NCBI GenBank assembly: GCA_947589205.1
Contig: CANQCJ010000010.1
Coordinates: 1 to 21,603 of the forward strand
Direction of reading: 5' to 3'
DNA: 21,603 nucleotides
Source of the DNA: an uncultured Ruminococcus sp.
Lineage (GTDB): Bacteria > Bacillota > Clostridia > Oscillospirales > Ruminococcaceae
This document shows, piece by piece, positions 6,937-13,890 of this stretch. The translations under genes were made by a program, and so were the position numbers. Every line of letters starts with the position of its first letter. Within the stretch, counting starts at the first letter, position 1. The notes under the pieces are model-generated. The model had not been told where the DNA came from and did no database searches. It was given only the letters and a program-made list of their open reading frames with translations.

Positions 6937-7923
6937 ATGGCTTTATTTGGAAAAAACAAGAACACCGATGAGGAAGAGCTTGACCGCAGCGATGCGTTCG
7001 ACATCGAGGAGGAAGAGGAGGAGGACGTAACGGCGGAGCCGGAAAACGACGCGCCCGCCGAGGACGCAAACGCGCAGTTCCAGAAGGAATGCGAGAACAT
7101 CAGCCGCTGCTTTCGGGTGCTGCTCCCTCAGCAGCTTTACGCGGGCTTCTATTACGCCGAGCTTCAGGAGGACGGCTATATAGACGATTTCTGCTGCTAT
7201 GCCGCCGACGGAAAATTTATGGACAGACAGGATATACCCAAGCTCTGCGGACTCGCTCTGCCTGATATGGTAGCGCGCGAGGAAAAACTCGAACAGGCGT
7301 TTTTCAAGCTCAGAAAAAGCGCGCAGGCGGCTTCCGGAAAGGTCTGCAACGCGCTTAGTCTTACTATGATGCACGACGGTCAGGTAAAGGTAGATCTCGT
7401 AAGCGGAGAGCTTAAAGAGGGCGAGGAGGAAAAACGCTACAACGCATGGAGAGAAAGGGTAGACGCAGCCGACCCCAAAAAAGCCGGAAGCGGTCTCAAC
7501 CCCGTAAAAATAGAACAGCTCAGAGAACGCACGAAGGAAACAAACATGAAGCTCGGCACGGAGTTTTTCAGTATGCTGCCGGACGTTGACTTCACCAAGG
7601 CTTACCTCTATGCCGAAAACGGCGAAAACGGCGTTTTCTTCTATCAGCGTTTTATAACGTCAGACGGCGAGATGATCGACGGCGACGAGGTTTTTGAACG
7701 CTACGGAATGGACATGAACAAAGCTGTCGACGACCGTATCAAGGTCGTTAAGATCATCATGGAGCTTATCGGTATATTTAAGGAATCCGGCGAAAGACCG
7801 TTTACCTCCATTACCCTTTCGGTCACCGGAAAAGGCGAATTTCAGTGCGACCTCGGCTTTGGTCCTACCGACGAAGCCGGAGAGGACGCGCGCATCGAAG
7901 CGTGGAAGCAGTCGCACACCTGA
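6937..7923 (+). CDS. Acidic protein with two YezG/DUF600-like repeats
   Basis: 328 residues, soluble. Residues 1-45 are a very acidic, probably disordered leader (a run of glutamates at 24-29). Two related domains of about 130 residues follow, roughly 48-178 and 198-326. Their ends align well: SLTMMHDGQVKVDLVSGEL...YNAWRERV against SITLSVTGKGEFQCDLGFGP...IEAWKQSHT. Their middles share a tyrosine-rich strand followed by a DGxxMDxxDI / DGEMIDGDEV segment. This strand-turn-Asp and final W pattern is reminiscent of YezG-like (DUF600) proteins, some of which are immunity proteins to contact-dependent toxins. No toxin is nearby, so immunity is only one option. AGGAAAGGA provides the ribosome site, just after a small hairpin (CGGAG-N6-CTCCG, 6903-6918). 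It is likely the last gene of the group starting at the flippase. Confidence 0.72.
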   Translation: MALFGKNKNTDEEELDRSDAFDIEEEEEEDVTAEPENDAPAEDANAQFQKECENISRCFRVLLPQQLYAGFYYAELQEDGYIDDFCCYAADGKFMDRQDIPKLCGLALPDMVAREEKLEQAFFKLRKSAQAASGKVCNALSLTMMHDGQVKVDLVSGELKEGEEEKRYNAWRERVDAADPKKAGSGLNPVKIEQLRERTKETNMKLGTEFFSMLPDVDFTKAYLYAENGENGVFFYQRFITSDGEMIDGDEVFERYGMDMNKAVDDRIKVVKIIMELIGIFKESGERPFTSITLSVTGKGEFQCDLGFGPTDEAGEDARIEAWKQSHT

Positions 7924-7929
7924 TTTACG

Positions 7930-7969
7930 AGAGGTCCACGGTCTGAGCGAAGCTCAGACGCTTGCCTCT
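7930..7969. terminator. Two-part hairpin between convergent genes
   Basis: GTCTGAGC (7941-7948) pairs with GCTCAGAC (7952-7959) around a GAA loop. An outer AGAGG/CCTCT pairing (7930-7934 with 7965-7969) extends the stem. It sits between the stop of the plus-strand gene and that of dinB and can end both messages, although no T-run follows on either side. Confidence 0.5.
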
Positions 7970-7970
7970 A

Positions 7971-9215
7971 TTACGCCTGCGTTCTCGAATAGCCCGGCAT
8001 TTTGTGCAGAACGTTTTCGCTTTCAAAGCGTTCAACGCTTGAAACGGCGGGATATATCGCCTTATAGCCGTAACGGCTTCTGATAGAATCCGCGGCTTTG
8101 TTTAAACGCGCGCGCTTTTCGGCAAGCTCGGGACTGCTGAACATATCCAGCTGCTCCGGCTCGTCCGCGCTGTGAAGCTCAAAGCAGCAGACGGATACCG
8201 CTCTTACCGCGCCGAGATCATCTATGCTGTAAAGCGAATCGAACAGCTCGTCGGCTATGCGGGCGATCTCGCGGGAATCGTCAAGGCGGCGGGTACTGTG
8301 GGTCTGCTTTCTGAATACCCGCAGATTTGCGCTTTTTACGGAAACGGCTACCCCGTTCGCGCAAAGTCCCGCTTTTCTCATGCGCCATGCAACGCTCTCG
8401 GACATCGCCATTATAAAAGCGTGTATCTCGAAGCGGTTAAAAAGATCTCTCGGGGCGGTCGAGCCGTTTGAAACGCTCTTTACCTCGCGGCTGACGTCCG
8501 ACAGCGGGATATAGCTGTCGCCTATGCCGTTTGCATAACGCGAAAGCTCCGCGCCGCGCTTGCCGAACCAGGAGCGAAGATACTGTATCGGCGTATCGGC
8601 AAGCTCGCCTATCGTAAAAACTCCGCGCGAATTAAGCTTTTTCTTTGTCGCAGGACCGACAAACAGCAGCCCGCCCACATCGAGTCCGCGCGTCATGCTG
8701 CGGAAATTTTCGCGGGTTATAAGCGTGGTAGCGTCCGGCTTTTTCATATCCGAACCGAGCTTCGCCATTATTTTGTTAAAGCTCGCGCCTACCGAAACGG
8801 TTATGCCGAGCTCCTCGCGGACGGCGTTTCTTATCTCGTCGGCGACCTCCTTTATATCGCGGCGGGTACAGGTAACGTCGAGCCAGCATTCGTCGATGCC
8901 GAACGGCTCTATCCTGTCGGTGTAGCGTTCATAGATAAGCCGTGCGCGGCGGGACATATCGAGATAAAGATCGAAATGCGGCTCGACCGTGACAAGCTCG
9001 GGGCATTTTTCCCGCGCCTGCCATATCGCTTCGCCGGTAGCTACACCGCGGTTTTTCGCAAGCATATTTTTCGCTAAAATTATCCCGCGGCGTTCTTCGA
9101 CAGAACCCGCCACCGCCATCGGCAGATCTCTTAACCGCGGATCATAAAGGCATTCTATAGAAGCAAAGCAGTTGTTCATATCAACGTGCAGTATCTTTCT
9201 GTCGGGAACGATCAT
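7971..9215 (-). CDS. dinB: Y-family DNA polymerase (DNA polymerase IV-like)
   Basis: 414 residues. A translesion polymerase that copies damaged DNA without proofreading. The palm shows the metal-binding Asp12 in HVDMNNCFASIE and Asp108-Glu109 in FGIDECWLD; Phe17 is at the steric-gate region. The fingers/palm signature VSVGASFNKIMAKLGSDMKKPD lies at 140-161, and a helix-hairpin-helix thumb (FVGPATKKKLNSRGVFTIGELA) at about 185-206. The little finger follows, then a sliding-clamp motif QLDMF at 355-359. About 55 residues follow the clamp motif, which usually sits nearer the end; this layout occurs in the Firmicutes UvrX/YqjW-type branch as well as DinB, so the exact subfamily is open. The ribosome site is weak (AAGAG, 11 bases from the ATG). 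A perfect sigma-A promoter with LexA-like boxes lies upstream, so SOS control is expected. Confidence 0.92.
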   Translation of the reverse strand: MIVPDRKILHVDMNNCFASIECLYDPRLRDLPMAVAGSVEERRGIILAKNMLAKNRGVATGEAIWQAREKCPELVTVEPHFDLYLDMSRRARLIYERYTDRIEPFGIDECWLDVTCTRRDIKEVADEIRNAVREELGITVSVGASFNKIMAKLGSDMKKPDATTLITRENFRSMTRGLDVGGLLFVGPATKKKLNSRGVFTIGELADTPIQYLRSWFGKRGAELSRYANGIGDSYIPLSDVSREVKSVSNGSTAPRDLFNRFEIHAFIMAMSESVAWRMRKAGLCANGVAVSVKSANLRVFRKQTHSTRRLDDSREIARIADELFDSLYSIDDLGAVRAVSVCCFELHSADEPEQLDMFSSPELAEKRARLNKAADSIRSRYGYKAIYPAVSSVERFESENVLHKMPGYSRTQA

Positions 9216-9291
9216 AGGTCTGTCAGCTCTTTTCCATTAAAAAATTTTTACGTATTTTTATTATTTGCATTTTTTTAGAGGTTATTAAAAA

Positions 9292-9305
9292 CGAATAAAC
9301 GTTCT
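9292..9305. promoter_or_regulatory. LexA-like SOS box A
   Basis: CGAATAAACGTTCT fits the Firmicutes LexA/DinR pattern CGAAC-N4-GTTCG with one change in each half. It lies just downstream of the dinB start point, about +4 to +17, where bound repressor would block initiation or escape. Confidence 0.65.
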
Positions 9306-9315
9306 TGTGGTTGTC

Positions 9316-9344
9316 ATTATAACACAAAACATTTGTTTTGTCAA
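9316..9344 (-). promoter_or_regulatory. Perfect consensus sigma-A promoter of dinB
   Basis: On the minus strand TTGACA (9344-9339), a 17-base spacer and TATAAT (9321-9316). Every hexamer base matches the consensus. Such a strong promoter in front of an error-prone polymerase implies tight repression, which the surrounding boxes supply. The message would start near 9309, leaving a leader of about 94 bases. Confidence 0.85.
9324..9341. promoter_or_regulatory. LexA-like box within the dinB promoter spacer
   Basis: ACAAAACATTTGTTTTGT is an 18-base inverted repeat (8-base arms, 2-base centre). Its core AAAC-ATTT-GTTT is a degenerate GAAC-N4-GTTC, sharing the ATTT centre of the box at 9370. It lies almost exactly between the -35 and -10 of dinB. 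Confidence 0.5.
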
Positions 9345-9357
9345 GAACATATGTACA
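9344..9357. promoter_or_regulatory. LexA-like SOS box B
   Basis: AGAACATATGTACA: one perfect GAAC half and a GTAC half differing by one base from GTTC. It abuts the dinB -35 hexamer on its upstream side. Confidence 0.6.
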
Positions 9358-9369
9358 CAAATATTCATC

Positions 9370-9383
9370 CGAACATTTGTACA
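9370..9383. promoter_or_regulatory. LexA-like SOS box C
   Basis: CGAACATTTGTACA: a perfect CGAAC half-site and GTAC in the other half. It lies about 55 bases upstream of the galT start, on the galT side of the divergent region. Confidence 0.6.
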
Positions 9384-9386
9384 CAA

Positions 9387-9400
9387 TGAACAAACGTTTT
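9387..9400. promoter_or_regulatory. LexA-like SOS box D
   Basis: TGAACAAACGTTTT: a perfect GAAC half-site followed by CGTTT. Its centre resembles box A (AAACGTT). It ends 37 bases before the galT ATG. No convincing sigma-A promoter for galT was found nearby, so which gene it controls is uncertain. Confidence 0.5.
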
Positions 9401-9437
9401 GGACGCTTCTGCGCTCAAAAAAGGGGAGTGAAATATT

Positions 9438-10943
9438 ATGATATACGAAAGCATAAAAAAGCTTATCTGCTACGGCAGGGAAAAAGGACTTATCGACCCG
9501 CTCGATATCACCTACTGCACCAACAGGCTGTTAGAACAGCTTAAGCTTGACGATTATGAAGAACCGGAGGAGGAATATCATAACGTTGACTTAGAGAGCA
9601 CGCTTGCGGAAATTTTAAGCTATGCCGAAGAAAACAAGCTTTGCGGCGAGGGGATCGTTTACCGCGATCTTTTCGACACGGCGATAATGGGCTGCATAAC
9701 TCCCGCGCCGAGCGTTGTAAACGCGCGCTTTTCGGCGGACAGGAAAAAAAGCCCGCAGCTTGCGACCGATAATTTTTACAAATTCAGCGGCGATACCGAC
9801 TACATAAGACGCTGCCGCATAGCTAAGGATATGCGCTGGAGAGCGGATACCGAATACGGTCAGCTCGATATAACGATAAATCTTTCAAAGCCGGAAAAGG
9901 ATCCCAAGGCTATAGCCGCAGCCAAAAACGCTCCGCAGGCGGGCTATCCGAAATGTCAGCTTTGCAGAGAGTGCGAGGGCTATGCGGGCAGAGTGAACTA
10001 CCCGGCGCGCCAGAACCACCGCATCGCGGCGATAAGGATACTCGGCGAGGACTGGGGATTTCAGTATTCTCCGTATGTTTACTATAACGAGCACTGCATC
10101 GTGTTCAACAAAAAGCATACGCCTATGGTGATAGACAAGGGCGCGTTTGAAAAGCTGTTTGATTTTATAAGACAATTCCCGCACTACTTTGTCGGCTCTA
10201 ACGCCGACCTGCCGATAGTGGGCGGCTCTATACTCGCGCACGAGCATTTTCAGGGCGGACGGTATACCTTTGCGATGGAACGCGCGCAGATAGAAACTCC
10301 CGTCAGCTTTGAAGGCTTTGAGGATATCACCGCCGGCATCGTAAAATGGCCGATGTCGGTAATAAGGATAAAGGGAAGCGACCCGACCCGACTTGCGGAG
10401 CTTGCGGATAAGATACTGCGCTGCTGGAGGGGCTACAGCGATGAGCAAAGCTTTATTTTCGCCGAAACGAACGGCGAACCTCACAACACCGTAACGCCGA
10501 TAGCGAGAATGAACGGAAATAATTTTGAAATGGATCTTGTTCTTAGAAACAACATAACGACAGACGAACACCCTCTCGGCGTCTACCACCCGCACGCGGA
10601 GCTGCACCATATCAAAAAGGAAAATATCGGACTTATAGAGGTGATGGGTCTCGCCGTTTTACCGAGCAGACTTAAAGGCGAGCTTGCAAGGCTTCAGCAG
10701 GCTCTCATAAACAACGAGGATATAAGAGCGATCCCGGAAATTGAAAAGCACGCCGACTGGATAGACGGGATAAAGAAAAATTACGATGACATAAACTCTT
10801 CAAACGCCGAGGATATACTTAAAAAAGAAGTCGGCATAGTTTTCTCAAGGGTGCTCGAGCACGCGGGAGTGTACAAGAGGACAGACGAGGGCAAGGCGGC
10901 GTTTTTGAAATTTGTCGGCTTTGTAAATTCCGAGGACAAGTGA
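9438..10943 (+). CDS. galT: UDP-glucose--hexose-1-phosphate uridylyltransferase (class II GalT)
   Basis: 501 residues, the length of the Firmicutes class II enzyme. It swaps UMP between UDP-glucose and galactose-1-phosphate in the Leloir pathway. The nucleotidyl-transfer motif is HEHFQGG at 268-274. Other class II landmarks are MGCITPAPSVVNARF (84-98), DTDYIRRCRIAKDMRW (119-134) and CQLCRECEGYAGRVNYPARQNHR (173-195), whose cysteines may bind metal. GGGGAG sits about ten bases before the ATG. It leads a tight three-gene operon, with the next gene four bases after its stop, but galK and galE are not visible here. The upstream region is shared with dinB and carries several LexA-like boxes, so damage responsiveness is possible but not expected from its job. 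Confidence 0.96.
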   Translation: MIYESIKKLICYGREKGLIDPLDITYCTNRLLEQLKLDDYEEPEEEYHNVDLESTLAEILSYAEENKLCGEGIVYRDLFDTAIMGCITPAPSVVNARFSADRKKSPQLATDNFYKFSGDTDYIRRCRIAKDMRWRADTEYGQLDITINLSKPEKDPKAIAAAKNAPQAGYPKCQLCRECEGYAGRVNYPARQNHRIAAIRILGEDWGFQYSPYVYYNEHCIVFNKKHTPMVIDKGAFEKLFDFIRQFPHYFVGSNADLPIVGGSILAHEHFQGGRYTFAMERAQIETPVSFEGFEDITAGIVKWPMSVIRIKGSDPTRLAELADKILRCWRGYSDEQSFIFAETNGEPHNTVTPIARMNGNNFEMDLVLRNNITTDEHPLGVYHPHAELHHIKKENIGLIEVMGLAVLPSRLKGELARLQQALINNEDIRAIPEIEKHADWIDGIKKNYDDINSSNAEDILKKEVGIVFSRVLEHAGVYKRTDEGKAAFLKFVGFVNSEDK

Positions 10944-10947
10944 AAAA

Positions 10948-11643
10948 ATGAGAGAGAGCATACTTACCATACCGATAACCGACGTCTTTGAACCCAAAAG
11001 CGGCTGCCCTATCTGCCGAATGAGAAACACCCTCGAGCAGCATGCGGTGGAATACATAATGGGCGCAGCAATGATGGAGCCGGACGTTAGGATAGAAACA
11101 AACAAGGCGGGCTTCTGCAAGGAGCATTTCGAGCAGATGAGAGGCTGCAAGAACCGCCTGTCGCTCGCGCTTATTTTGCAGTCGCATTTGCAGGAGCTTC
11201 AAAAGCACGTTTTTGACGACAAAAGGCTTTTTGAAACTAAAGAGTCAAAAAACAAAAAAACGGTGGAAAGGGTCTCGCAGATAACCAACGACTGCTTTGT
11301 CTGCAACAAGATAGAATGGGGAATGTCGCGGCTTATGAACACGCTTTTCGAGCTTTACGGCAAGGAGCGCGATTTCAGAGAGCAGTTTTCACAGCAGGAA
11401 TATCTCTGCCTGCCGCACTATAAGCTGCTCATGCGCCGCAGCGAAACGGACGTCGACAAAAGTTGCCGCGCGGGTTTCCGTGACGCCTGCACCGAGCTTG
11501 TCAGAAAATATCTCGATTCGCTTGAAAAGGATATTTCTCATTACTGCAAAATGTACGATTACCGAAACACCGGCAAGGACGCGGACTGGGGAAATTCAAA
11601 GGACGCGATAGAACGCGCCATATTGTTTTTAACTACAAGATAA
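10948..11643 (+). CDS. DUF6062 family protein with two CxxC/CxxH modules
   Basis: 231 residues, soluble. Two similar cysteine-histidine modules stand out: Cys20-x2-Cys23 with Cys57-x2-His60 (GCPIC ... GFCKEHF), and Cys116-x2-Cys119 with Cys154-x2-His157 (DCFVC ... YLCLPHY). Each could hold one zinc ion; the pattern is an internal duplication. The segments between are helical and charged. I recognise the whole as the DUF6062 family of Clostridia, from memory. The gene starts four bases after galT and ends 14 bases before the isomerase-like gene, so it is co-translated with sugar-use enzymes. Its function is unknown; a zinc-binding adaptor or regulator is a guess. Confidence 0.82.
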   Translation: MRESILTIPITDVFEPKSGCPICRMRNTLEQHAVEYIMGAAMMEPDVRIETNKAGFCKEHFEQMRGCKNRLSLALILQSHLQELQKHVFDDKRLFETKESKNKKTVERVSQITNDCFVCNKIEWGMSRLMNTLFELYGKERDFREQFSQQEYLCLPHYKLLMRRSETDVDKSCRAGFRDACTELVRKYLDSLEKDISHYCKMYDYRNTGKDADWGNSKDAIERAILFLTTR

Positions 11644-11657
11644 GGAGGAAAAAATTT

Positions 11658-13160
11658 ATGAACAGCAAAAATCTGCCGCAGGTAAAGCTCGGCATAGCCG
11701 CCGTCTCGCGCGACTGCTTTCCGATGAGCCTTTCCGAAAGGCGCAGAAAAGCCGTCGTAAAGGCTTATAAGGAAAAATACGGAGACGGACTTTTTGAATG
11801 TCAGACGATAATAGAAAACGAGCTAGATATGAGAAGGGCTCTCGATGAGCTTAACGATGCGGGCTGCAATGCGGTCGTTATCTATCTCGGAAACTTCGGT
11901 CCGGAGACCCCCGAAACGATGCTTGCAAAATACTTCGACGGACCTGCGATGTTTGCAGCAGCAGCCGAGGAGGACTGCCTTGCGGACGGCTGCGGGCTTT
12001 GCGACAACAGAGGCGATGCTTACTGCGGAATGCTCAACGCAAGCTACAATCTTACGCTGCGCGGGATAAAGGCGTATATCCCCGAATATCCGGTCGGCAC
12101 TGCCGATGAGGTCGCCGATATGATAAACGGCTTTTTGCCGATAGCAAGGGGCATACTCGGACTTAAAAATTTAAAAATAATATCGTTCGGTCCGCGCCCG
12201 CAGGATTTTCTTGCCTGCAACGCGCCGATAAAGCGGCTTTACGATCTGGGCGTGGAGATAGAGGAAAATTCAGAGCTGGATCTTTTCGCGGCGTATAACG
12301 AGCATAACAACGATGAGCGCATACCCGCGCTTGTAGAGGAAATGAGCGAGGAGCTTGGCGGCGGCAACAAAATGGCGGGCATACTTCCCAAGCTCGCGCA
12401 GTATGAGCTTACGCTGCTCGACTGGGCGGAAGCCCACAGGGGCGAAAGAAGCTTTGTTACGTTTGCAAACAAATGCTGGCCGTCCTTCCAGACGCAGTTC
12501 GGCTTTGTTCCCTGCTACGTAAACGGCAGACTTGCGGCAAGGGGCATACCGGTCTCCTGCGAGGTCGACATCTACGGCGCGCTCAGCGAATACCTCGGCG
12601 AATGCGTTTCCGACGGCATAGCAACGCTTCTCGATATAAACAACACCGTTCCCGGGGATATCTACAAGACCGACATCGCCGGAAAATTCCCCTACACCCA
12701 GAGAGACACATTTATGGGCTTCCACTGCGGAAACGGTTCCTCCTGCATAATGCAAAACCCGATAATGAATTATCAGAGAATAATGCACCGCGGTCTCGAG
12801 CCGGACAAAGAGCCGGATATAACCCGCGGCACGCTCGAGGGCGACATCGTTCCGGGAGATATAACCTTCTTCCGTCTGCACTCGTCAGCCGACGCGAGGC
12901 TTCAAGCCTATGCCGCCGAGGGCGAGGTGCTGCCCGTCGCGACGCGCTCGTTCGGCACGATAGGAATTTTCGCGATAAAGGAAATGGCGCGTTTTTACAG
13001 ATATGTGCTCATAGAAAAAGCCTACCCCCACCACGGCGCGGTCGTTTTCGGTCACCACGGCAGAGCGCTGTTTGACGTGCTCAAATACTTAGGCGTTGAG
13101 GATATAAGCTTCAACCGTCCGGCGGGTATGCTCTACGAAAAGGAAAATCCTTATAAATAA
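11658..13160 (+). CDS. L-fucose/L-arabinose isomerase family protein
   Basis: 500 residues. It has the layout of the L-fucose/L-arabinose isomerase family, which converts aldoses to ketoses with a manganese ion. Glu302 (CEVDIYGALSE) and Asp326 (LLDINN) are 24 residues apart, the spacing of the two acidic metal ligands of L-fucose isomerase. His356 (GFHCGN) or the histidines of AYPHHGAVVFGHHG near 450-465 could complete the site. The first ~170 residues form a Rossmann-like region (NAVVIYLGNFGPETPE). Family members linked to galT are often poorly characterised and some may not be true isomerases, so the substrate is open. AGGAGG precedes the ATG and overlaps the stop of the DUF6062 gene. A strong terminator follows, so this closes the operon. 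Confidence 0.88.
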   Translation: MNSKNLPQVKLGIAAVSRDCFPMSLSERRRKAVVKAYKEKYGDGLFECQTIIENELDMRRALDELNDAGCNAVVIYLGNFGPETPETMLAKYFDGPAMFAAAAEEDCLADGCGLCDNRGDAYCGMLNASYNLTLRGIKAYIPEYPVGTADEVADMINGFLPIARGILGLKNLKIISFGPRPQDFLACNAPIKRLYDLGVEIEENSELDLFAAYNEHNNDERIPALVEEMSEELGGGNKMAGILPKLAQYELTLLDWAEAHRGERSFVTFANKCWPSFQTQFGFVPCYVNGRLAARGIPVSCEVDIYGALSEYLGECVSDGIATLLDINNTVPGDIYKTDIAGKFPYTQRDTFMGFHCGNGSSCIMQNPIMNYQRIMHRGLEPDKEPDITRGTLEGDIVPGDITFFRLHSSADARLQAYAAEGEVLPVATRSFGTIGIFAIKEMARFYRYVLIEKAYPHHGAVVFGHHGRALFDVLKYLGVEDISFNRPAGMLYEKENPYK

Positions 13161-13168
13161 ATAATTTG

Positions 13169-13203
13169 AGACGTCCCCTGCTTTGGGGGCGTCTTATTTT
13201 TTT
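13169..13203 (+). terminator. Intrinsic terminator of the galT operon
   Basis: AGACGTCCCC (13169-13178) pairs with GGGGGCGTCT (13185-13194), one G-T pair, around a six-base loop. It is followed by TATTTTTTT (13195-13203). A textbook terminator nine bases after the isomerase-like stop. Confidence 0.92.
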
Positions 13204-13342
13204 ACGAAATATCTCCGCGTTCACAAAAAATTAACGAACGAAAATGATTTTTCTGTAAATTTTATTCCCATTATATGATTTGAAAGTACGTTTTAGCGGA
13301 CTGATTTGAAAACTTTTGCTTTTAAAATAAAGAAAACAGCCG

Positions 13343-13446
13343 GAGTTTCTAACAATATCAACAGAGTTTTCAACAATTGCGATAACGAAAACGCATTTTG
13401 AGGGCGGTTTTCAACAATTCTGTCCGCTCAAAGGGAGTTTTCAACA
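13343..13446 (+). repeat. Phased TTTTCAACA repeats upstream of a small gene
   Basis: Three exact TTTTCAACA copies at 13367-13375, 13408-13416 and 13438-13446, each followed by A, plus a variant GAGTTTCTAACAA at 13343-13355. The spacings are about 21, 41 and 30 bases, close to whole helical turns, so all copies face the same side of the DNA. The unit resembles a relaxed DnaA box (TTATCCACA) but differs at several bases. The rest of 13204-13476 is AT-rich with no gene. No clear sigma-A promoter was found in it. Confidence 0.6.
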
Positions 13447-13476
13447 AAAAGCGAACCGAAAAGGAGAAAACGGGAA

Positions 13477-13734
13477 ATGATAAAGGGTATAAATAAACAA
13501 ATAATCGAGATAAAATGTACAGATGATGAATATTTTGATAAAGTTTTGTTATTTGTGCGCGCCGACCGCGCCGGAACGCCCGAGGGAACATTAAGAAAAA
13601 ACGCGGACAATTTCTGCGGAAAAATTTTCGGCTGCCGCCGACCGCAAAGCCCCACCCGTCTGCGCGCAGCGACGCTCGTGATACTTTTAGCACTGCTTCT
13701 CGGACTGCTGATATGCGTCCTCGCTCTGCTCTGA
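13477..13734 (+). CDS. Small tail-anchored protein of unknown function
   Basis: 85 residues. The N-terminal part MIKGINKQIIEIKCTDDEYFDKVLLFVRAD is followed by a basic linker and a C-terminal leucine-rich membrane helix (about 64-85), a tail-anchor layout. AAGGAG lies ten bases before the ATG. The first ~35 residues resemble short conserved proteins I recall from Clostridia (MxKGVNxQxxEV... YFEKxxxFVR), all without known function. A terminator follows about 65 bases after the stop. It is preceded by unusual phased repeats that may control it. It appears to be transcribed alone. Confidence 0.68.
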   Translation: MIKGINKQIIEIKCTDDEYFDKVLLFVRADRAGTPEGTLRKNADNFCGKIFGCRRPQSPTRLRAATLVILLALLLGLLICVLALL

Positions 13735-13800
13735 CCCGATTAGTCATAATGCCCAAACTTTTTACTTCAAATTATACAAAACAGCAAAACGCTTAGAAAA

Positions 13801-13833
13801 AACTTCAAAGTCTATTGGCTTTTGAAGTTTTTT
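13801..13833 (+). terminator. Intrinsic terminator after the small tail-anchored gene
   Basis: AACTTCAAAG (13801-13810) pairs with CTTTTGAAGTT (13819-13829), with one bulged base, and runs into a T-run (13828-13833). It overlaps the rlmB promoter. Confidence 0.8.
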
Positions 13834-13843
13834 GTGTTATAAT
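13815..13843 (+). promoter_or_regulatory. Sigma-A promoter of rlmB, overlapping a terminator
   Basis: TTGGCT (13815-13820), 17-base spacer, perfect TATAAT (13838-13843). The -35 and most of the spacer are the loop and right arm of the upstream terminator. The message would start near 13850, about 40 bases before rlmB. Confidence 0.65.
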
Positions 13844-13890
13844 TATTTTTGTATAAAAAATTTCCCGGAATGGTGGGATAAAAACAGATC

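Noticed and set aside
7941..7959. Mobile-element end repeat at the GTCTGAGC palindrome
   Set aside because: No second copy was seen, no target duplication, no transposase; it fits a hairpin between convergent genes.
12473..13075. 200-codon plus-strand frame within the isomerase-like gene
   Set aside because: Out-of-frame shadow, extremely Arg-rich, fully inside a recognised conserved gene.
13343..13446. CRISPR array or replication origin at the TTTTCAACA repeats
   Set aside because: Units are too short and unevenly spaced for CRISPR. For an origin there is no dnaA/dnaN nearby and the units deviate from the DnaA box at several bases.
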